A stretch of 54,151 nt of DNA from Capnocytophaga periodontitidis (GCF_016126015.1 NZ_JAEFDB010000015.1:1-54151), one strand, 5' to 3'; counted from the first letter of the stretch, positions 23,295-32,727 are shown. A program made the numbers and translations. Notes: generated by a model not told the origin, from the letters alone.

Positions 23295-25007
23295 TTAGTT
23301 ATTAGTCGTTAGTTTGGTAAAGTTTGCTTTTAGAGTTCCTACGTTGCCTACTTTATCTTTGGCATTTACGATAAGCTCGTATTTATCAGTTTTAGTAGTA
23401 TCAATATCACTAAAATGGAAAGTAAGGCATTTGTTTTTGGGTTCGTATTCAAAAAGTATCCACTCGCCATTGAGGGTCGCTGAACAAGAGGAAAAGCCAC
23501 TGAAATTATCGCTTACTAAAATTTTGAGAGTATCGGCTTTTACAATGCCACCATTTTTGAAATTCACAGCTTTGAGAGTGGGAGCAGTTACATCTTTTCG
23601 CAAGGTGAAAGTGCCAAAATTGCGCACACGGGCTGTAAATACACCATCTTTATAAATAGTAGGCTCGTAACTACCGCCACGCGAAAGGAACATTTTGCTG
23701 GCTTCTTCGGGGGTATAACTATCGTCTTTGATGGTTACAGTAAAGTATTTCTGAGCAGGAATGCGGTAATCACCTACGGTAATAGAATCTTTTTTGCTGG
23801 TGATGAGCATTTGTACATCCTCATAAAGGGTATTTTCAGGTAAATAAACACTACCGTGTTCTAATTCATAGTAGTTATCGCGAGTAGCTACCACCTGTTT
23901 GTTGCCTTTAGGTTCTGGTCGAGGTGTTTTTAGTATTTCGCGTTTGCCCTCTATAGGGATATTTATTGTAGTAGTATTCCCTTTGAAATCTTCGGCTATA
24001 ATAGTAGCAGTGTATTGTTTACCTTCTTCTATGGTAAGATACCCAAAATTGCTTTTGGTAGGAGGGATAGGGTAGACGTCTAAACGGTTGTTAGGCAGCT
24101 TGTAAAGGCGTTGTACCATACCTCTTTTTTGAGTATACATCTCGTAGTCTATCAGGGCGTTGAGGTAGCGAGTATCGTTGTAATTCACCTTGTTTAAAAC
24201 AGTTTGGAACTGCACCTCTCCGTTGAGCAGGAGAGTTACTTTGTAGATGCCATTTCGGTGCATTGTTTCATTTTGGCGGTCGAAACCTTGAATACCAAAC
24301 CCAATAGTACCAATAGCACTGATATTATCGGCGAGGTAAGTGTGATCGGCTTGTAAAGTTTTATTGATTTGTCGGGGGAGTTGAGTGCTTTCTATTTGAG
24401 CATCTTTTCCGAGTGAATAACCATAGAGGTGTATGATTTCGGGAGGAGTGGTATCTTCAATGAGGTCTTTAAAGCCAAAGAGTAGTGGATTCCAGCCATT
24501 GTCGCTGGTATCGCGCACCTCGAAGTGTAAGTGAGGTCCTTGGCTACCCCCTGTGTTGCCACTGAGGGCTACCCAATCACCTTGTGCTACGGGAAATTGT
24601 TTTTCGTCGAGGATAATATCAATGTCGTAAGTTTGTTGTGCATATTGTTTTTGTTTTACGAAAGCTTCTACTTCGGGAGCGTATTTTTGCAAGTGTCCAT
24701 AAGTGGTTACATAGCCGCTGGGGTGGGTGATATACAGCATTTTACCATAGCCATACGGACTTACTTTGATACGAGAAATATAGCCTTTATCGGCAGCCAA
24801 AACTTGTAACCCCTCGCGACCTTCAGTTTTTAGATCGATACCGCCGTGGAAGTGATTAGGGCGCAATTCGGCAAAAGTACCTGCGAGTAAAGGTTTAGTA
24901 TTCAGAGGAATGATAGGTTTAAATTCTTGACCTTTTAAGGTAAGAGGTAAGGAGTAAGAAATAAGAGATAAGAGGATAGTTAAGTGATAAGTGATAAGTT
25001 TTTTCAT
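23295..25007 (-). CDS. M23 family metallopeptidase, exported
   Basis: 570 residues with a signal peptide (ITYHLTILLSLISYSLPL). The LytM/M23 zinc domain lies near the N-terminus (about residues 50-180): the first motif NHFHGGIDLKTEG gives His and Asp ligands, and the second, HLHFEVRD, gives the catalytic and ligand His. The remaining 390 residues are beta-rich with Ig-like segments (VSDNFSGFSSCSATLNG, YELIVNAKDKVGNVG). It likely cuts peptidoglycan cross-links or has a role in envelope assembly. First gene of an operon with ridA. Confidence 0.9.
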   Translation of the reverse strand: MKKLITYHLTILLSLISYSLPLTLKGQEFKPIIPLNTKPLLAGTFAELRPNHFHGGIDLKTEGREGLQVLAADKGYISRIKVSPYGYGKMLYITHPSGYVTTYGHLQKYAPEVEAFVKQKQYAQQTYDIDIILDEKQFPVAQGDWVALSGNTGGSQGPHLHFEVRDTSDNGWNPLLFGFKDLIEDTTPPEIIHLYGYSLGKDAQIESTQLPRQINKTLQADHTYLADNISAIGTIGFGIQGFDRQNETMHRNGIYKVTLLLNGEVQFQTVLNKVNYNDTRYLNALIDYEMYTQKRGMVQRLYKLPNNRLDVYPIPPTKSNFGYLTIEEGKQYTATIIAEDFKGNTTTINIPIEGKREILKTPRPEPKGNKQVVATRDNYYELEHGSVYLPENTLYEDVQMLITSKKDSITVGDYRIPAQKYFTVTIKDDSYTPEEASKMFLSRGGSYEPTIYKDGVFTARVRNFGTFTLRKDVTAPTLKAVNFKNGGIVKADTLKILVSDNFSGFSSCSATLNGEWILFEYEPKNKCLTFHFSDIDTTKTDKYELIVNAKDKVGNVGTLKANFTKLTTNN

Positions 25008-25042
25008 TCTTTGCTAATAAAAGTTTTGCATATAAAACGGCG

Positions 25043-25073
25043 CAAAAGTAAGAATAATTTGTCAATTAGCCAA
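25043..25073 (-). promoter_or_regulatory. Promoter of the M23 peptidase-ridA operon
   Basis: On the minus strand, TTG (25071-25073) and TACTTTTG (25043-25050) are 20 nt apart. Confidence 0.7.
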
Positions 25074-25103
25074 TTTGTCGATTCGTCAATTTGTAAAATG
25101 TAC

Positions 25104-25143
25104 AAAAAAACTTTGTTGAAATCTCTAAATTTCAACAAAGTTT
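25104..25143 (-). terminator. Terminator of the MBL-fold hydrolase gene
   Basis: A perfect 15-bp stem, 25108-25122 with 25129-25143 (AAACTTTGTTGAAAT and its complement), followed on the minus strand by a U run. Confidence 0.85.
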
Positions 25144-25169
25144 AATAGTTATTATTTGACACTTAATAC

Positions 25170-25877
25170 CTACAAGGTACTAATATTTAAATCTTTTAAA
25201 TCTAAAGAAGCCCCTATTTCTAAGAGGTGAAGGCGACGATGGTCGTCTTTGAATTTGCGTTTAGCAGCTTCTTTATCAATTTTGATTACAGGGAAAGTGT
25301 CGTAATGCACGCCCAACACATTGCCTACTTCTACAAAGCGAGCCGCTGTAAGGGCATCGCGTACCCCCATTGTATAGTTGTTACCGATGGGGAAAATTGC
25401 CAGATTTACCTTGTATTGGTGGGGGATAATTTTCATATCGTAGTGTAAGGCGGTATCTCCTGAAATGTAGATAGTATCATCGTTGTAATCAATCAAAAAA
25501 CCAGCAGGATTGCCTCCATAAGAACCATCGGGGAAAGATGAAGAATGTTCAGCTTTGATCATCTTGATTTTCACTTTGCCATCTACAAATCGGTGAGAGC
25601 CACCGAGGTTCATAGCGTGACCGCTAAGCCCTAATTTTTCGTAGTGAGCGAGAATTTCGGGATTGGTAATCAGTTGAGCACCTGTGCGTTTGGCAATAGC
25701 TTCTACATCGGCAATGTGGTCGCCGTGGGCGTGGGTGATGAGGATGTAATCTGCTTTGATAGAGTTTATATCAATGTGTGAAGCCAAAGGGTTAGGGCTA
25801 ATAAAAGGGTCTACAAGAAAGTGAGTCCCATCAATGTTTATATTCACGCAAGCGTGACCTAAATAAGTTACTTTCAT
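25170..25877 (-). CDS. Metal-dependent hydrolase, MBL fold (UPF0173 type)
   Basis: 235 residues; cytosolic. A metallo-beta-lactamase fold with zinc ligands in THAHGDHIADVEA (HxHxDH at about residues 49-54), further ligands in AEHSS and SGDTALHYDM, and a terminal HYDTFPVI. The short UPF0173 layout beginning VTYLGHACVNINIDG is recognisable. The substrate is unknown. It has its own promoter and terminator. Confidence 0.9.
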   Translation of the reverse strand: MKVTYLGHACVNINIDGTHFLVDPFISPNPLASHIDINSIKADYILITHAHGDHIADVEAIAKRTGAQLITNPEILAHYEKLGLSGHAMNLGGSHRFVDGKVKIKMIKAEHSSSFPDGSYGGNPAGFLIDYNDDTIYISGDTALHYDMKIIPHQYKVNLAIFPIGNNYTMGVRDALTAARFVEVGNVLGVHYDTFPVIKIDKEAAKRKFKDDHRRLHLLEIGASLDLKDLNISTL

Positions 25878-25907
25878 AATGAATTTTTTTATAGGTTATC
25901 AATAAGG

Positions 25908-25937
25908 CAAAGGTAGTGAATTATTTTTAAAGTGCAA
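25908..25937 (-). promoter_or_regulatory. Promoter of the MBL-fold hydrolase gene
   Basis: On the minus strand, TTG (25935-25937) and TACCTTTG (25908-25915) are 19 nt apart. Confidence 0.7.
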
Positions 25938-25959
25938 AATAATTTAATAATTGGCCGAA

Positions 25960-25990
25960 TTGGCTAATTAGCAAATTATTCTTATCTTTG
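25960..25990 (+). promoter_or_regulatory. def promoter
   Basis: TTG (25960-25962) and TATCTTTG (25983-25990) are 20 nt apart, 26 nt before the ATG. Confidence 0.7.
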
Positions 25991-26016
25991 CCCCCGCAAA
26001 ATAAAAAAATATCACA

Positions 26017-26598
26017 ATGGTTTTACCTATTATAGGATACGGCGACCCAGTGCTCAGGAAAGTAGGGGAGGATATTACTCCTGATTACCCCGAGCTTAAA
26101 GCGCTTATCGCCAATATGTACGACACTATGCGTCACGCTTATGGTGTAGGCTTAGCTGCCCCACAAGTAGGGCTTGCTATACGTTTGTTTGTAGTTGATG
26201 CCTCTCCGTTTGCTGAGGATGACGACTTAACCCCTGAAGAACAAGCGTTTTTGAAAACCTTCCAAAAGACTTTTATCAATGCCAAAATCACTGAAGAAAC
26301 AGGTGATAAATGGAATTTCAATGAGGGTTGCCTCAGTATTCCAGGGGTACGTGAAGACGTGAACCGCCACAAGCAAATCACTATTGAATACCTTGACGAG
26401 GATTTCAAGCCTCAAACACTGACTCTTGATGGTTTGGCAGCGCGTATTGTTCAGCACGAGTACGACCATATAGAAGGCATATTGTTTACAGATAAACTTT
26501 CGGCTTTTAAAAAACAGCTTATCAAAAGCAAGCTGAACAATATTATGAAAGGAAATGTGAAGGTAGATTACAGAATGAAATTTTTAAATGCTAAGTAA
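26017..26598 (+). CDS. def: Peptide deformylase
   Basis: A 193-residue iron/zinc hydrolase that removes the N-formyl group from new proteins. All three family motifs are present: GVGLAAPQVG (about 46-55), EGCLSIPG with the Cys metal ligand, and QHEYDHIEG with the two His ligands. An insertion of acidic residues (FAEDDDLTPEEQAF) after the first motif is common in Bacteroidetes. First gene of an operon with the DUF5606 gene, 24 nt downstream. Confidence 0.96.
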   Translation: MVLPIIGYGDPVLRKVGEDITPDYPELKALIANMYDTMRHAYGVGLAAPQVGLAIRLFVVDASPFAEDDDLTPEEQAFLKTFQKTFINAKITEETGDKWNFNEGCLSIPGVREDVNRHKQITIEYLDEDFKPQTLTLDGLAARIVQHEYDHIEGILFTDKLSAFKKQLIKSKLNNIMKGNVKVDYRMKFLNAK

Positions 26599-26622
26599 AT
26601 AATCAATATTAAAAATATAAAA

Positions 26623-27039
26623 ATGAATTTAACAAAAATACTTGCCATATCGGGGAAACCAGGTTTGTATCATTTAGAAACGCAAACGCGTTCAGGATTT
26701 TTAGCTACTTCTTTAGCCGATGATAAACGCATTTCGGTAGGGATTCGCAATAATGTGAGCTTGTTATCAGAAATAGCTATTTACACTATGGAAAAGGAAG
26801 TGCCTTTAAGTGAAGTGTTTGAAAGTATGAAAACTTTAGAAGGAGGCAAAGAAGCAAGTATATCAGCAAAATCGGATGGGGCTACTTTAGAATCTTATTT
26901 TGCCAAAGTACTTCCTAACTACGATCGCGACCGTGTATATGCGAGTGATATTAAGAAAGTAATACAATGGTATAATCTTCTGCTCAACAAAGGATTTTTA
27001 GAAGAAGAACCTTCTACAACTACTAAAGAAGAAGCATAA
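26623..27039 (+). CDS. DUF5606-type conserved protein
   Basis: 138 residues; cytosolic. The N-terminus NLTKILAISGKPGLYHL is typical of a Bacteroidetes-specific family (DUF5606) that is usually encoded beside def, as here. A small beta domain (about 1-50) is followed by a helix and a DYILN-like C-terminal segment. The function is unknown; the constant def linkage suggests a role near translation (inference). Confidence 0.8.
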   Translation: MNLTKILAISGKPGLYHLETQTRSGFLATSLADDKRISVGIRNNVSLLSEIAIYTMEKEVPLSEVFESMKTLEGGKEASISAKSDGATLESYFAKVLPNYDRDRVYASDIKKVIQWYNLLLNKGFLEEEPSTTTKEEA

Positions 27040-27040
27040 A

Positions 27041-27080
27041 AAAAATAGGCTGTGAGGATTAATCTTACAGCCTATTTTTT
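27041..27080. terminator. Bidirectional terminator between the def operon and rpmF
   Basis: AAAAAATAGGCTGT (27041-27054) pairs with ACAGCCTATTTTTT (27067-27080), extended by an imperfect upper stem. It lies between converging operons. Confidence 0.85.
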
Positions 27081-27125
27081 ATTTAAACTTCATTTTTGTA
27101 TGAGAGTTCATCTTCTACTTACTGA

Positions 27126-27320
27126 TTATTCAGCTTTTTCAGTGTTATCGATAAGCACTTGTCCACGGTAGTAAAGTTTACCTTCATGCCAGTGAGCACG
27201 GTGGTACAAGTGGTTTTCGCCTGTTGTAGGGTCTTTTGCAATTTGTGGAAGTACTGCTACGTCGTGAGTTCTTCTCTTATCTCTTCTTGTTTTTGATTGT
27301 CTTCGCTTAGGATGTGCCAT
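27126..27320 (-). CDS. rpmF: 50S ribosomal protein L32
   Basis: 64 residues, very basic: [20 protein letters not shown] is the L32 signature. The zinc-ribbon cysteines of many L32 proteins are absent (the C-minus form), as is usual in Bacteroidetes. It follows the DUF177 gene by 10 nt, the conserved yceD-rpmF pairing. Confidence 0.96.
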   Translation of the reverse strand: MAHPKRRQSKTRRDKRRTHDVAVLPQIAKDPTTGENHLYHRAHWHEGKLYYRGQVLIDNTEKAE

Positions 27321-27330
27321 TGCTTAATAT

Positions 27331-27864
27331 TTATTTATCAGTTATTAATTTTTTTAAACTTTCCCATCGTGGGTCTATAGCTTCGGGGGCTATATGGTTT
27401 TCTTTTGGGGCTAATGCTTCAAGTTTATCTAAAATTTCGGAGTGCATTGAACCATTGAGTACATCAGGGTGTACACGTTTTGCTGGAATTGATAATACGA
27501 TGAGCTCATAGAGGTATTGTGCTATCTCTATTTGATGTTCGCCGTGAGGGAGTATCAGCAGCTCTTCGTCGTCATCATTATATTCTTCACCGAATTTTAC
27601 TACTAAGAACAATTCACCAGATACAGGTAGATTGAAAGGTTCATTAGAAACATCACAATTTACATTCACTGTTCCACTATTGTGGAAGTGCAACTCCATA
27701 AGGTTGCTTTTTTTTTCTAAATCTACAGTGATAGTTTGTTGAGTATCGTTTATTTCATCAAAACTAAAAAGTTCTAAAAACTTTCTATCAATGGTATAAA
27801 CAAACTGATGTTTTCCTTGTTTTAAGCCAGCAAAAGAAATGGTGTAATCTTTTAACTTTCTCAT
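27331..27864 (-). CDS. YceD/DUF177 family protein
   Basis: 177 residues. This family is encoded upstream of rpmF across bacteria and is linked to 23S rRNA/ribosome assembly. The central strand pair with the VNCDVSNEPFNLPVSGELFLVVKF segment and the acidic stretch (EEYNDDDEELLILPHGE) is typical; only one Cys of the family's paired cysteines is visible. Its promoter (27906-27935) drives the rpmF operon. Confidence 0.88.
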   Translation of the reverse strand: MRKLKDYTISFAGLKQGKHQFVYTIDRKFLELFSFDEINDTQQTITVDLEKKSNLMELHFHNSGTVNVNCDVSNEPFNLPVSGELFLVVKFGEEYNDDDEELLILPHGEHQIEIAQYLYELIVLSIPAKRVHPDVLNGSMHSEILDKLEALAPKENHIAPEAIDPRWESLKKLITDK

Positions 27865-27905
27865 TATCTATAAGTTCAGCGATTGATTGCCTACCTTTTG
27901 AGGCG

Positions 27906-27935
27906 CAAAGGTAAGAATTTTCGGTGAACTACCAA
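27906..27935 (-). promoter_or_regulatory. Promoter of the DUF177-rpmF operon
   Basis: On the minus strand, TTG (27933-27935) and TACCTTTG (27906-27913) are 19 nt apart. Confidence 0.75.
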
Positions 27936-27954
27936 AAAAAAAGTAAAAAAGTTC

Positions 27955-28710
27955 CTAAATAAAGCCGTCAGCATCTTTGTTGGCAACCAATCTAAAACCT
28001 TCACCGTGGATGTTTAGAATTTCTACTTTTTCATCTTTTTTGAGTAATTTTCTCAGTTTAGCAATATATACGTCCATACTGCGAGATGTGAAATAGTTGT
28101 CGTCTTTCCATATTTTAGAAAGGGCGAGTTCTCGTGACATAAAATCGTCGGTATGTAGAGCGAGGAGGCGCAATAGTTCATTCTCTTTAGGAGAGAGTTT
28201 CATAGGTTCTTCGTCCTTGTATTTAAGAATACGCAATTTAGTATTGAGGAAGAAATTGCCTATTTCAAACTCAAACTTATTGTTATCGACCATAGTCTCA
28301 ATGTTTTTACGTTGTAACATTGAGCGTATTTTCATCAAGAGAATTTCGGAATCAAAAGGTTTGTTGAGGTAGTCGTCGCCGCCAGATTTGTATCCTTTGA
28401 TTACATCTTCGCGCATAGTACGAGCTGTAAGGAAAATGATAGGGATTTTTTCATTTTTCTCACGGATTTCTCTTGCGAGCGTAAATCCATCTTTGTAAGG
28501 CATCATCACGTCGAGGATGCACATATCAAAGAGTTCTTTTTTGAAAAGCTCAAAGCCTTCCATACCATTTTTGGCTAATGTAACATCGAAACCGCTCATT
28601 ACTAAGTAGTCTTTGAGTACTGTACCAAAGTTAGGGTCGTCTTCCACTAAGAGGATACGTTTATCTTCAGAGGAGGGTTTGGCAGAGTAATAGTTTCCGT
28701 TCATATTCAT
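27955..28710 (-). CDS. OmpR-family response regulator
   Basis: 251 residues. Receiver domain at about 17-135 with the phospho-acceptor at about D67 in CILDVMMP, the acidic pair in VEDD and the Lys in YLNKPFD. A winged-helix DNA-binding domain follows (about 150-245), with LSPKENELLRLLALH and SRSMDVYIAKLRKLLKKD. It resembles the Bacteroidetes RprY regulators. Transcribed after its kinase, 45 nt apart. A second Met (residue 3) is an equally good start. Confidence 0.93.
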   Translation of the reverse strand: MNMNGNYYSAKPSSEDKRILLVEDDPNFGTVLKDYLVMSGFDVTLAKNGMEGFELFKKELFDMCILDVMMPYKDGFTLAREIREKNEKIPIIFLTARTMREDVIKGYKSGGDDYLNKPFDSEILLMKIRSMLQRKNIETMVDNNKFEFEIGNFFLNTKLRILKYKDEEPMKLSPKENELLRLLALHTDDFMSRELALSKIWKDDNYFTSRSMDVYIAKLRKLLKKDEKVEILNIHGEGFRLVANKDADGFI

Positions 28711-28755
28711 TTTTTTATTTGTTTTTAGTTATTTTTTGAGCTTATTTTAAAGCAC

Positions 28756-30303
28756 TTATATTACAGGTAGCTTAATAAAGAAAGTAGAGCCTTTTCCTTT
28801 TTCGCTTTCTACATAAATACTTCCTTGATGGTATTCTACGATACTTTTTACATAAGCAAGTCCTAAACCGTGCCCTTTTACGTTGTGTAAGTCGCCAGTG
28901 TGTTCTCTATAGAATTTATCGAAAATGTATTTAGCGGCTTGTTTACTCATTCCTTGACCTTTGTCCTTAATGCGGATAAGGATTCTATTTTTGATATTTT
29001 CTGTATAGATATCTATTACAGGAGCTTCTGGTGAATATTTGATAGCGTTTTCAATTACATTTACAAATACATTGGTAAGGTGAGATTCATTAGCTGATAT
29101 GTCGCTATTATCTGCCAAAAAGTGAGTGCGTATCAATCCATTACGTTCGTTGAGCATCACTTGTACGTGGCTAATAGCATTTGTGATAAGGTCGTGCACA
29201 TCTAAAGGTTCACGTTCTAATTGCAAATTGCCTTTTTCGAGGCGGGATATTTGCAAGATATTTTCAACTTGTGCGAGCATTCGTTTGTTCTCTTGTTTGA
29301 GGATTTTCACGTAATGCATTACCTTGTCGGGGTCGTTTAATGCAATAGGGCTCTTGAGCGTATCGAGTACTAAGTTCATTGTAGCGATAGGTGTTTTGAA
29401 CTCGTGAGTCATATTGTTGATAAAGTCTGTTTTTATTTCTGAAATGCGGCGTTGAGTAATCAGTTGGTTTAGTGTAATGATAAACACCGCTATAATAATG
29501 AGCATAAAAACAGTAGAGAGGCTTGCTATACCTATAATTGACGATAAAACAAAGCGTTCTCGTTGAGGGAATACTACAGCTAATTCATAGAGAGAATCAT
29601 CATTGCTATTGGCGCCAAAGAGCAATGTTCTGTACTCTCTGGTCTCATTGGGTTCAAAGTATTTAGAATGTACTTTTGAGAGTACGTTTTTATTGTATAT
29701 AGCAAACTCAAAGTGCAATTTGAGTCCTCTTTTTTCCAATCGTTGTTGGATGAGTTTTTGTATTTGAATAATTGATACGCGTTCGCTTATGGATTGTTGA
29801 CGGATGATGTTTTTGAAAGATTCTTCAATCATCAAACGTTCTATTTTAGGTAAATTGCTCAATTTTTCATAGGCATTTACCAAATATGGATTGGTGTCTA
29901 ATTTTTGTATTTTTGGATTGTAGTCTAAGTAATGATTGTTAAACGAATGAGGAGTAGTTGTTATAGGTAGTTCATAATCTTCATCTAAAACGCCGTGGTT
30001 ATAAGCAAAATTTTCCTTGTTGTCTTTGTAATTTTGTATATAAACAAAGTCATGCAAGAGAGGGTCTTTAAGCTTAAGGGTACTATCGTTTTCTCTTAAA
30101 AAGATGATTTGAGCTACGTATTTATCTACTTCATCTTGCTCTATTTGCCTTGCTACATTATTGAGAACCTGCTGAATAGAATAAGTAAAAGCTTCTTCTT
30201 TATCGTCGATCGCCATCTTAATCCAATACCCTTGAATAAAGATAATTCCTACAAGTGATAAGCTTGTAAGTATTAGAGCTATTATGTATAAACGTCTATT
30301 CAT
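28756..30303 (-). CDS. Membrane sensor histidine kinase
   Basis: 515 residues. Two membrane segments (LYIIALILTSLSLVGIIFI, about 4-22, and ISLSTVFMLIIIAVFIIT-like, about 258-280) flank a periplasmic sensor region of about 230 residues. HisKA carries the phospho-His at about H300 in NNMTHEFKTP. The ATPase part has the N box (NVIENAIKYS), DKGQGM, and GHGLGLAYVK. It resembles RprX. The signal it senses is unknown. It has its own promoter (30308-30337) and the regulator gene follows on the same mRNA. Confidence 0.93.
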   Translation of the reverse strand: MNRRLYIIALILTSLSLVGIIFIQGYWIKMAIDDKEEAFTYSIQQVLNNVARQIEQDEVDKYVAQIIFLRENDSTLKLKDPLLHDFVYIQNYKDNKENFAYNHGVLDEDYELPITTTPHSFNNHYLDYNPKIQKLDTNPYLVNAYEKLSNLPKIERLMIEESFKNIIRQQSISERVSIIQIQKLIQQRLEKRGLKLHFEFAIYNKNVLSKVHSKYFEPNETREYRTLLFGANSNDDSLYELAVVFPQRERFVLSSIIGIASLSTVFMLIIIAVFIITLNQLITQRRISEIKTDFINNMTHEFKTPIATMNLVLDTLKSPIALNDPDKVMHYVKILKQENKRMLAQVENILQISRLEKGNLQLEREPLDVHDLITNAISHVQVMLNERNGLIRTHFLADNSDISANESHLTNVFVNVIENAIKYSPEAPVIDIYTENIKNRILIRIKDKGQGMSKQAAKYIFDKFYREHTGDLHNVKGHGLGLAYVKSIVEYHQGSIYVESEKGKGSTFFIKLPVI

Positions 30304-30307
30304 CGCG

Positions 30308-30337
30308 CAAAGTTAATACAAAATATTAAAAAAACAA
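30308..30337 (-). promoter_or_regulatory. Promoter of the two-component operon
   Basis: On the minus strand, TTG (30335-30337) and TAACTTTG (30308-30315) are 19 nt apart, directly before the kinase ATG, giving a near-leaderless mRNA. Confidence 0.7.
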
Positions 30338-30424
30338 TAATAAGTCTTAAAAAAACTTTTGTCATAGAACAAAATAGTTTTTCGAATTTGAGTAAATAGA
30401 ACGGAAATGCCTTTTATAACTATA

Positions 30425-30466
30425 AAAAAATTCCTTAAAGTGCAGTGTTACTTTAAGGAATTTTTT
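30425..30466 (-). terminator. Terminator of ruvB
   Basis: A perfect 17-bp stem, 30425-30441 with 30450-30466 (AATTCCTTAAAGT core), with A and T runs on both sides. Confidence 0.85.
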
Positions 30467-30486
30467 GTTAATTGTATATTGTTTTT

Positions 30487-31512
30487 TCAGTCGAAAAGTG
30501 TTCCTTGTTTTGCGGGATGAACTTTTCCTAAGTGTTTGTAAGCTAATTCGGTTACTTCTCTACCGCGAGGGGTACGTACAATAAAACCTTCTTGAATGAG
30601 GAAAGGTTCATAGACCTCTTCAATAGTTTCGGCGCTTTCGGACACGGCAGTTGCTAAAGTGGTGATTCCTACGGGGCCTCCTTTAAATTTATCAATGAGG
30701 GTAGAGAGGATTTTGTTGTCCATCTCGTCTAATCCGTGTGCATCTACATTGAGGGCTTTGAGCCCGAAGCGGGTAATAGCGATATCTATTTTACCATTGC
30801 CTTTTATTTGCGCGAAGTCGCGAATACGACGTAAAAGGGCATTAGCAATACGCGGGGTACCTCTACTTCTGCTTGCTAATTCGATAGCAGCTTCCATAGA
30901 AATTGGGACTTTGAGAATAGAAGCACTACGCTGAACGATATCAGCTAAAAGTTCAGTAGAATAATATTGCAATCGGCTTTGAATACCAAAACGTGCACGC
31001 ATAGGAGCTGTAAGTAAACCTGAACGGGTGGTTGCTCCTATAAGTGTAAAGGGATTGAGGTTGATTTGCACGGTGCGAGCGTTGGGGCCTGATTCTATCA
31101 TTATATCAATCTTGTAGTCTTCCATAGCTGAGTAAAGATACTCTTCGACTACCGGACTCAAGCGGTGTATCTCGTCGATGAAAAGTACATCGCGCTCTTG
31201 CAAATTAGTGAGTAATCCAGCTAAATCTCCAGGTTTATCAAGCACGGGACCTGAAGTAATTTTGATACCTACACCCAATTCGTTAGCCAAAATATGAGCG
31301 AGGGTAGTTTTTCCAAGTCCTGGAGGGCCGTGAAAAAGGGTATGATCGAGAGCTTCGTGGCGCATATTAGCAGCTTTTACGAATACTTTTAGGTTTTCTA
31401 AAACTGCTTCTTGCCCCGCAAAATCATCAAACGACAAAGGGCGCAAGGCTCTTTCTATATCGAGTTCTTGCGCCGAATAATTTTCTTTATTTGGATCTAA
31501 GTTTTTATTCAA
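30487..31512 (-). CDS. ruvB: Holliday junction branch migration helicase RuvB
   Basis: A 341-residue AAA+ motor that works with RuvA and RuvC on recombination intermediates. [21 protein letters not shown] opens the ATPase domain. Walker A is [12 protein letters not shown], Walker [10 protein letters not shown], sensor [19 protein letters not shown], and sensor [12 protein letters not shown]. The C-terminal winged-helix DNA-binding domain begins about residue 260 ([24 protein letters not shown]). 24 nt downstream of the pseudouridine synthase gene; probably one transcript. Confidence 0.97.
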   Translation of the reverse strand: MNKNLDPNKENYSAQELDIERALRPLSFDDFAGQEAVLENLKVFVKAANMRHEALDHTLFHGPPGLGKTTLAHILANELGVGIKITSGPVLDKPGDLAGLLTNLQERDVLFIDEIHRLSPVVEEYLYSAMEDYKIDIMIESGPNARTVQINLNPFTLIGATTRSGLLTAPMRARFGIQSRLQYYSTELLADIVQRSASILKVPISMEAAIELASRSRGTPRIANALLRRIRDFAQIKGNGKIDIAITRFGLKALNVDAHGLDEMDNKILSTLIDKFKGGPVGITTLATAVSESAETIEEVYEPFLIQEGFIVRTPRGREVTELAYKHLGKVHPAKQGTLFD

Positions 31513-31536
31513 GCTTTTAGGATTTAGAAGATAGCA

Positions 31537-32727
31537 TCACTTCATATTGCGAAGATTGATTACTTCTTGCTGAGTGAGGCGACGCCAATGACCACGAGGT
31601 AAATCTTTTTTAGTGAGTCCGGCAAACACTACGCGGTCGAGTTTTTCTACTTGATAGCCCAAGTGTTCAAAAATACGGCGAACAATACGATTGCGACCGC
31701 TATGGATTTTAATACCTATTTCATTTTTAGGTTTGTCGTTTACATAGCTGATTTCGTCTACCTCAATGAAACCGTCTTCTAACTCCAAGCCATCTTGTAT
31801 CTTCATAAAATCTTTGTAGTCGAGTTTGCGGTCGAGAATTACGTGGTATATTTTGCGTACACCGTGAGTGGGATGAGTGAGTTTTTTGGTGAGCTCACCA
31901 TCATTGGTAAGCAATAACAAACCTGTAGTAGCTCTATCTAAACGGCCTACAGGTAAGATTCGAACATTAGTAGCATTTGCGACCAAATCCATTACAGTTT
32001 TACGGCCTTTTTCGTCGTTGGTAGTGGTGATAAAACCTTTGGGTTTGTTGAGCAAGATGTATTCTTTCTTTTCAGAAGAAAGGAGTTTACCATCAAAACG
32101 AACTTCATCGGTAGGTTTTACGCGGTAGCCAAGGGTTGTCATCACTTCACCATTTACCGTTACATTACCTGCAGAAATATACATATCGGCATTGCGACGT
32201 GAACAGATGCCTGCATCGGCGATGAATTTGTTCAAGCGCACTTCGATTGGATCGGCAGCGGGATAATCAATAGGAGCTTGGTTATAAGGTTTATAAGCGT
32301 TGTTGTTATAAGGTTTTTTGTTGAAAGGTTTTTTGTAGTTGTCGTTTCGGTTGTAACCTTCATTGCGGTTATAATTTTCATTACGGTTGTAGTTGTTAGG
32401 CTTGCTATACCCGTCGTTCTTTTTGAAGTTAGGGTTGTAAGGTTTTTTGTTTTCGAAATTATAACCGTTGTTATTGTTATAATTATCATAGCGATTACCA
32501 CCATTATTGTCATAACGGTTACCATTGTTATTGTTATAGCGGTTACCGTTATTATTGTTGTAACTACGTCCTTCGTTCTGTCCGTAAGTTTTCTTTTTGA
32601 ATGAACTATTGCTGTTGTTGCGATTGTTACCGCTGTTGTAAGAAGAATTGTAAGGCTTTTTCTCTGAATTCCCATTAGAGGAATAGCTATTCTTCTTGTA
32701 GTTGTTGTTAAATTTTTTGTTTTCCAT
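31537..32727 (-). CDS. Pseudouridine synthase (RluB/RsuA type) with Asn-rich N-terminal tail
   Basis: 396 residues. The first 150 or so are low complexity: Asn, Tyr, Gly, Lys and Ser, with tandem units such as GNRYNNNN and NYNRNEGY, probably disordered. From about 157 an S4 RNA-binding domain (VRLNKFIADAGICSRRNADMYI), then the catalytic domain with the Asp in PVGRLDRATTGLLLLTNDG. It isomerises a uridine in large-subunit rRNA (family knowledge; exact site unsure). The catalytic part is of the usual length, so the tail is an addition. No clear promoter was seen. Confidence 0.9.
   Translation of the reverse strand: MENKKFNNNYKKNSYSSNGNSEKKPYNSSYNSGNNRNNSNSSFKKKTYGQNEGRSYNNNNGNRYNNNNGNRYDNNGGNRYDNYNNNNGYNFENKKPYNPNFKKNDGYSKPNNYNRNENYNRNEGYNRNDNYKKPFNKKPYNNNAYKPYNQAPIDYPAADPIEVRLNKFIADAGICSRRNADMYISAGNVTVNGEVMTTLGYRVKPTDEVRFDGKLLSSEKKEYILLNKPKGFITTTNDEKGRKTVMDLVANATNVRILPVGRLDRATTGLLLLTNDGELTKKLTHPTHGVRKIYHVILDRKLDYKDFMKIQDGLELEDGFIEVDEISYVNDKPKNEIGIKIHSGRNRIVRRIFEHLGYQVEKLDRVVFAGLTKKDLPRGHWRRLTQQEVINLRNMK

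Noticed and set aside
30391-30402. Possible third copy of the structured element at GGAAATGCC near 30395
   Set aside because: Only nine bases match; none of the flanking stems is present.
32232-32675. ORFs antisense to and out of frame with the Asn-rich tail (runs of Ile/Thr/Val)
   Set aside because: Products of the repeated AAC/AAT-rich DNA read in other frames; no start context or family resemblance.
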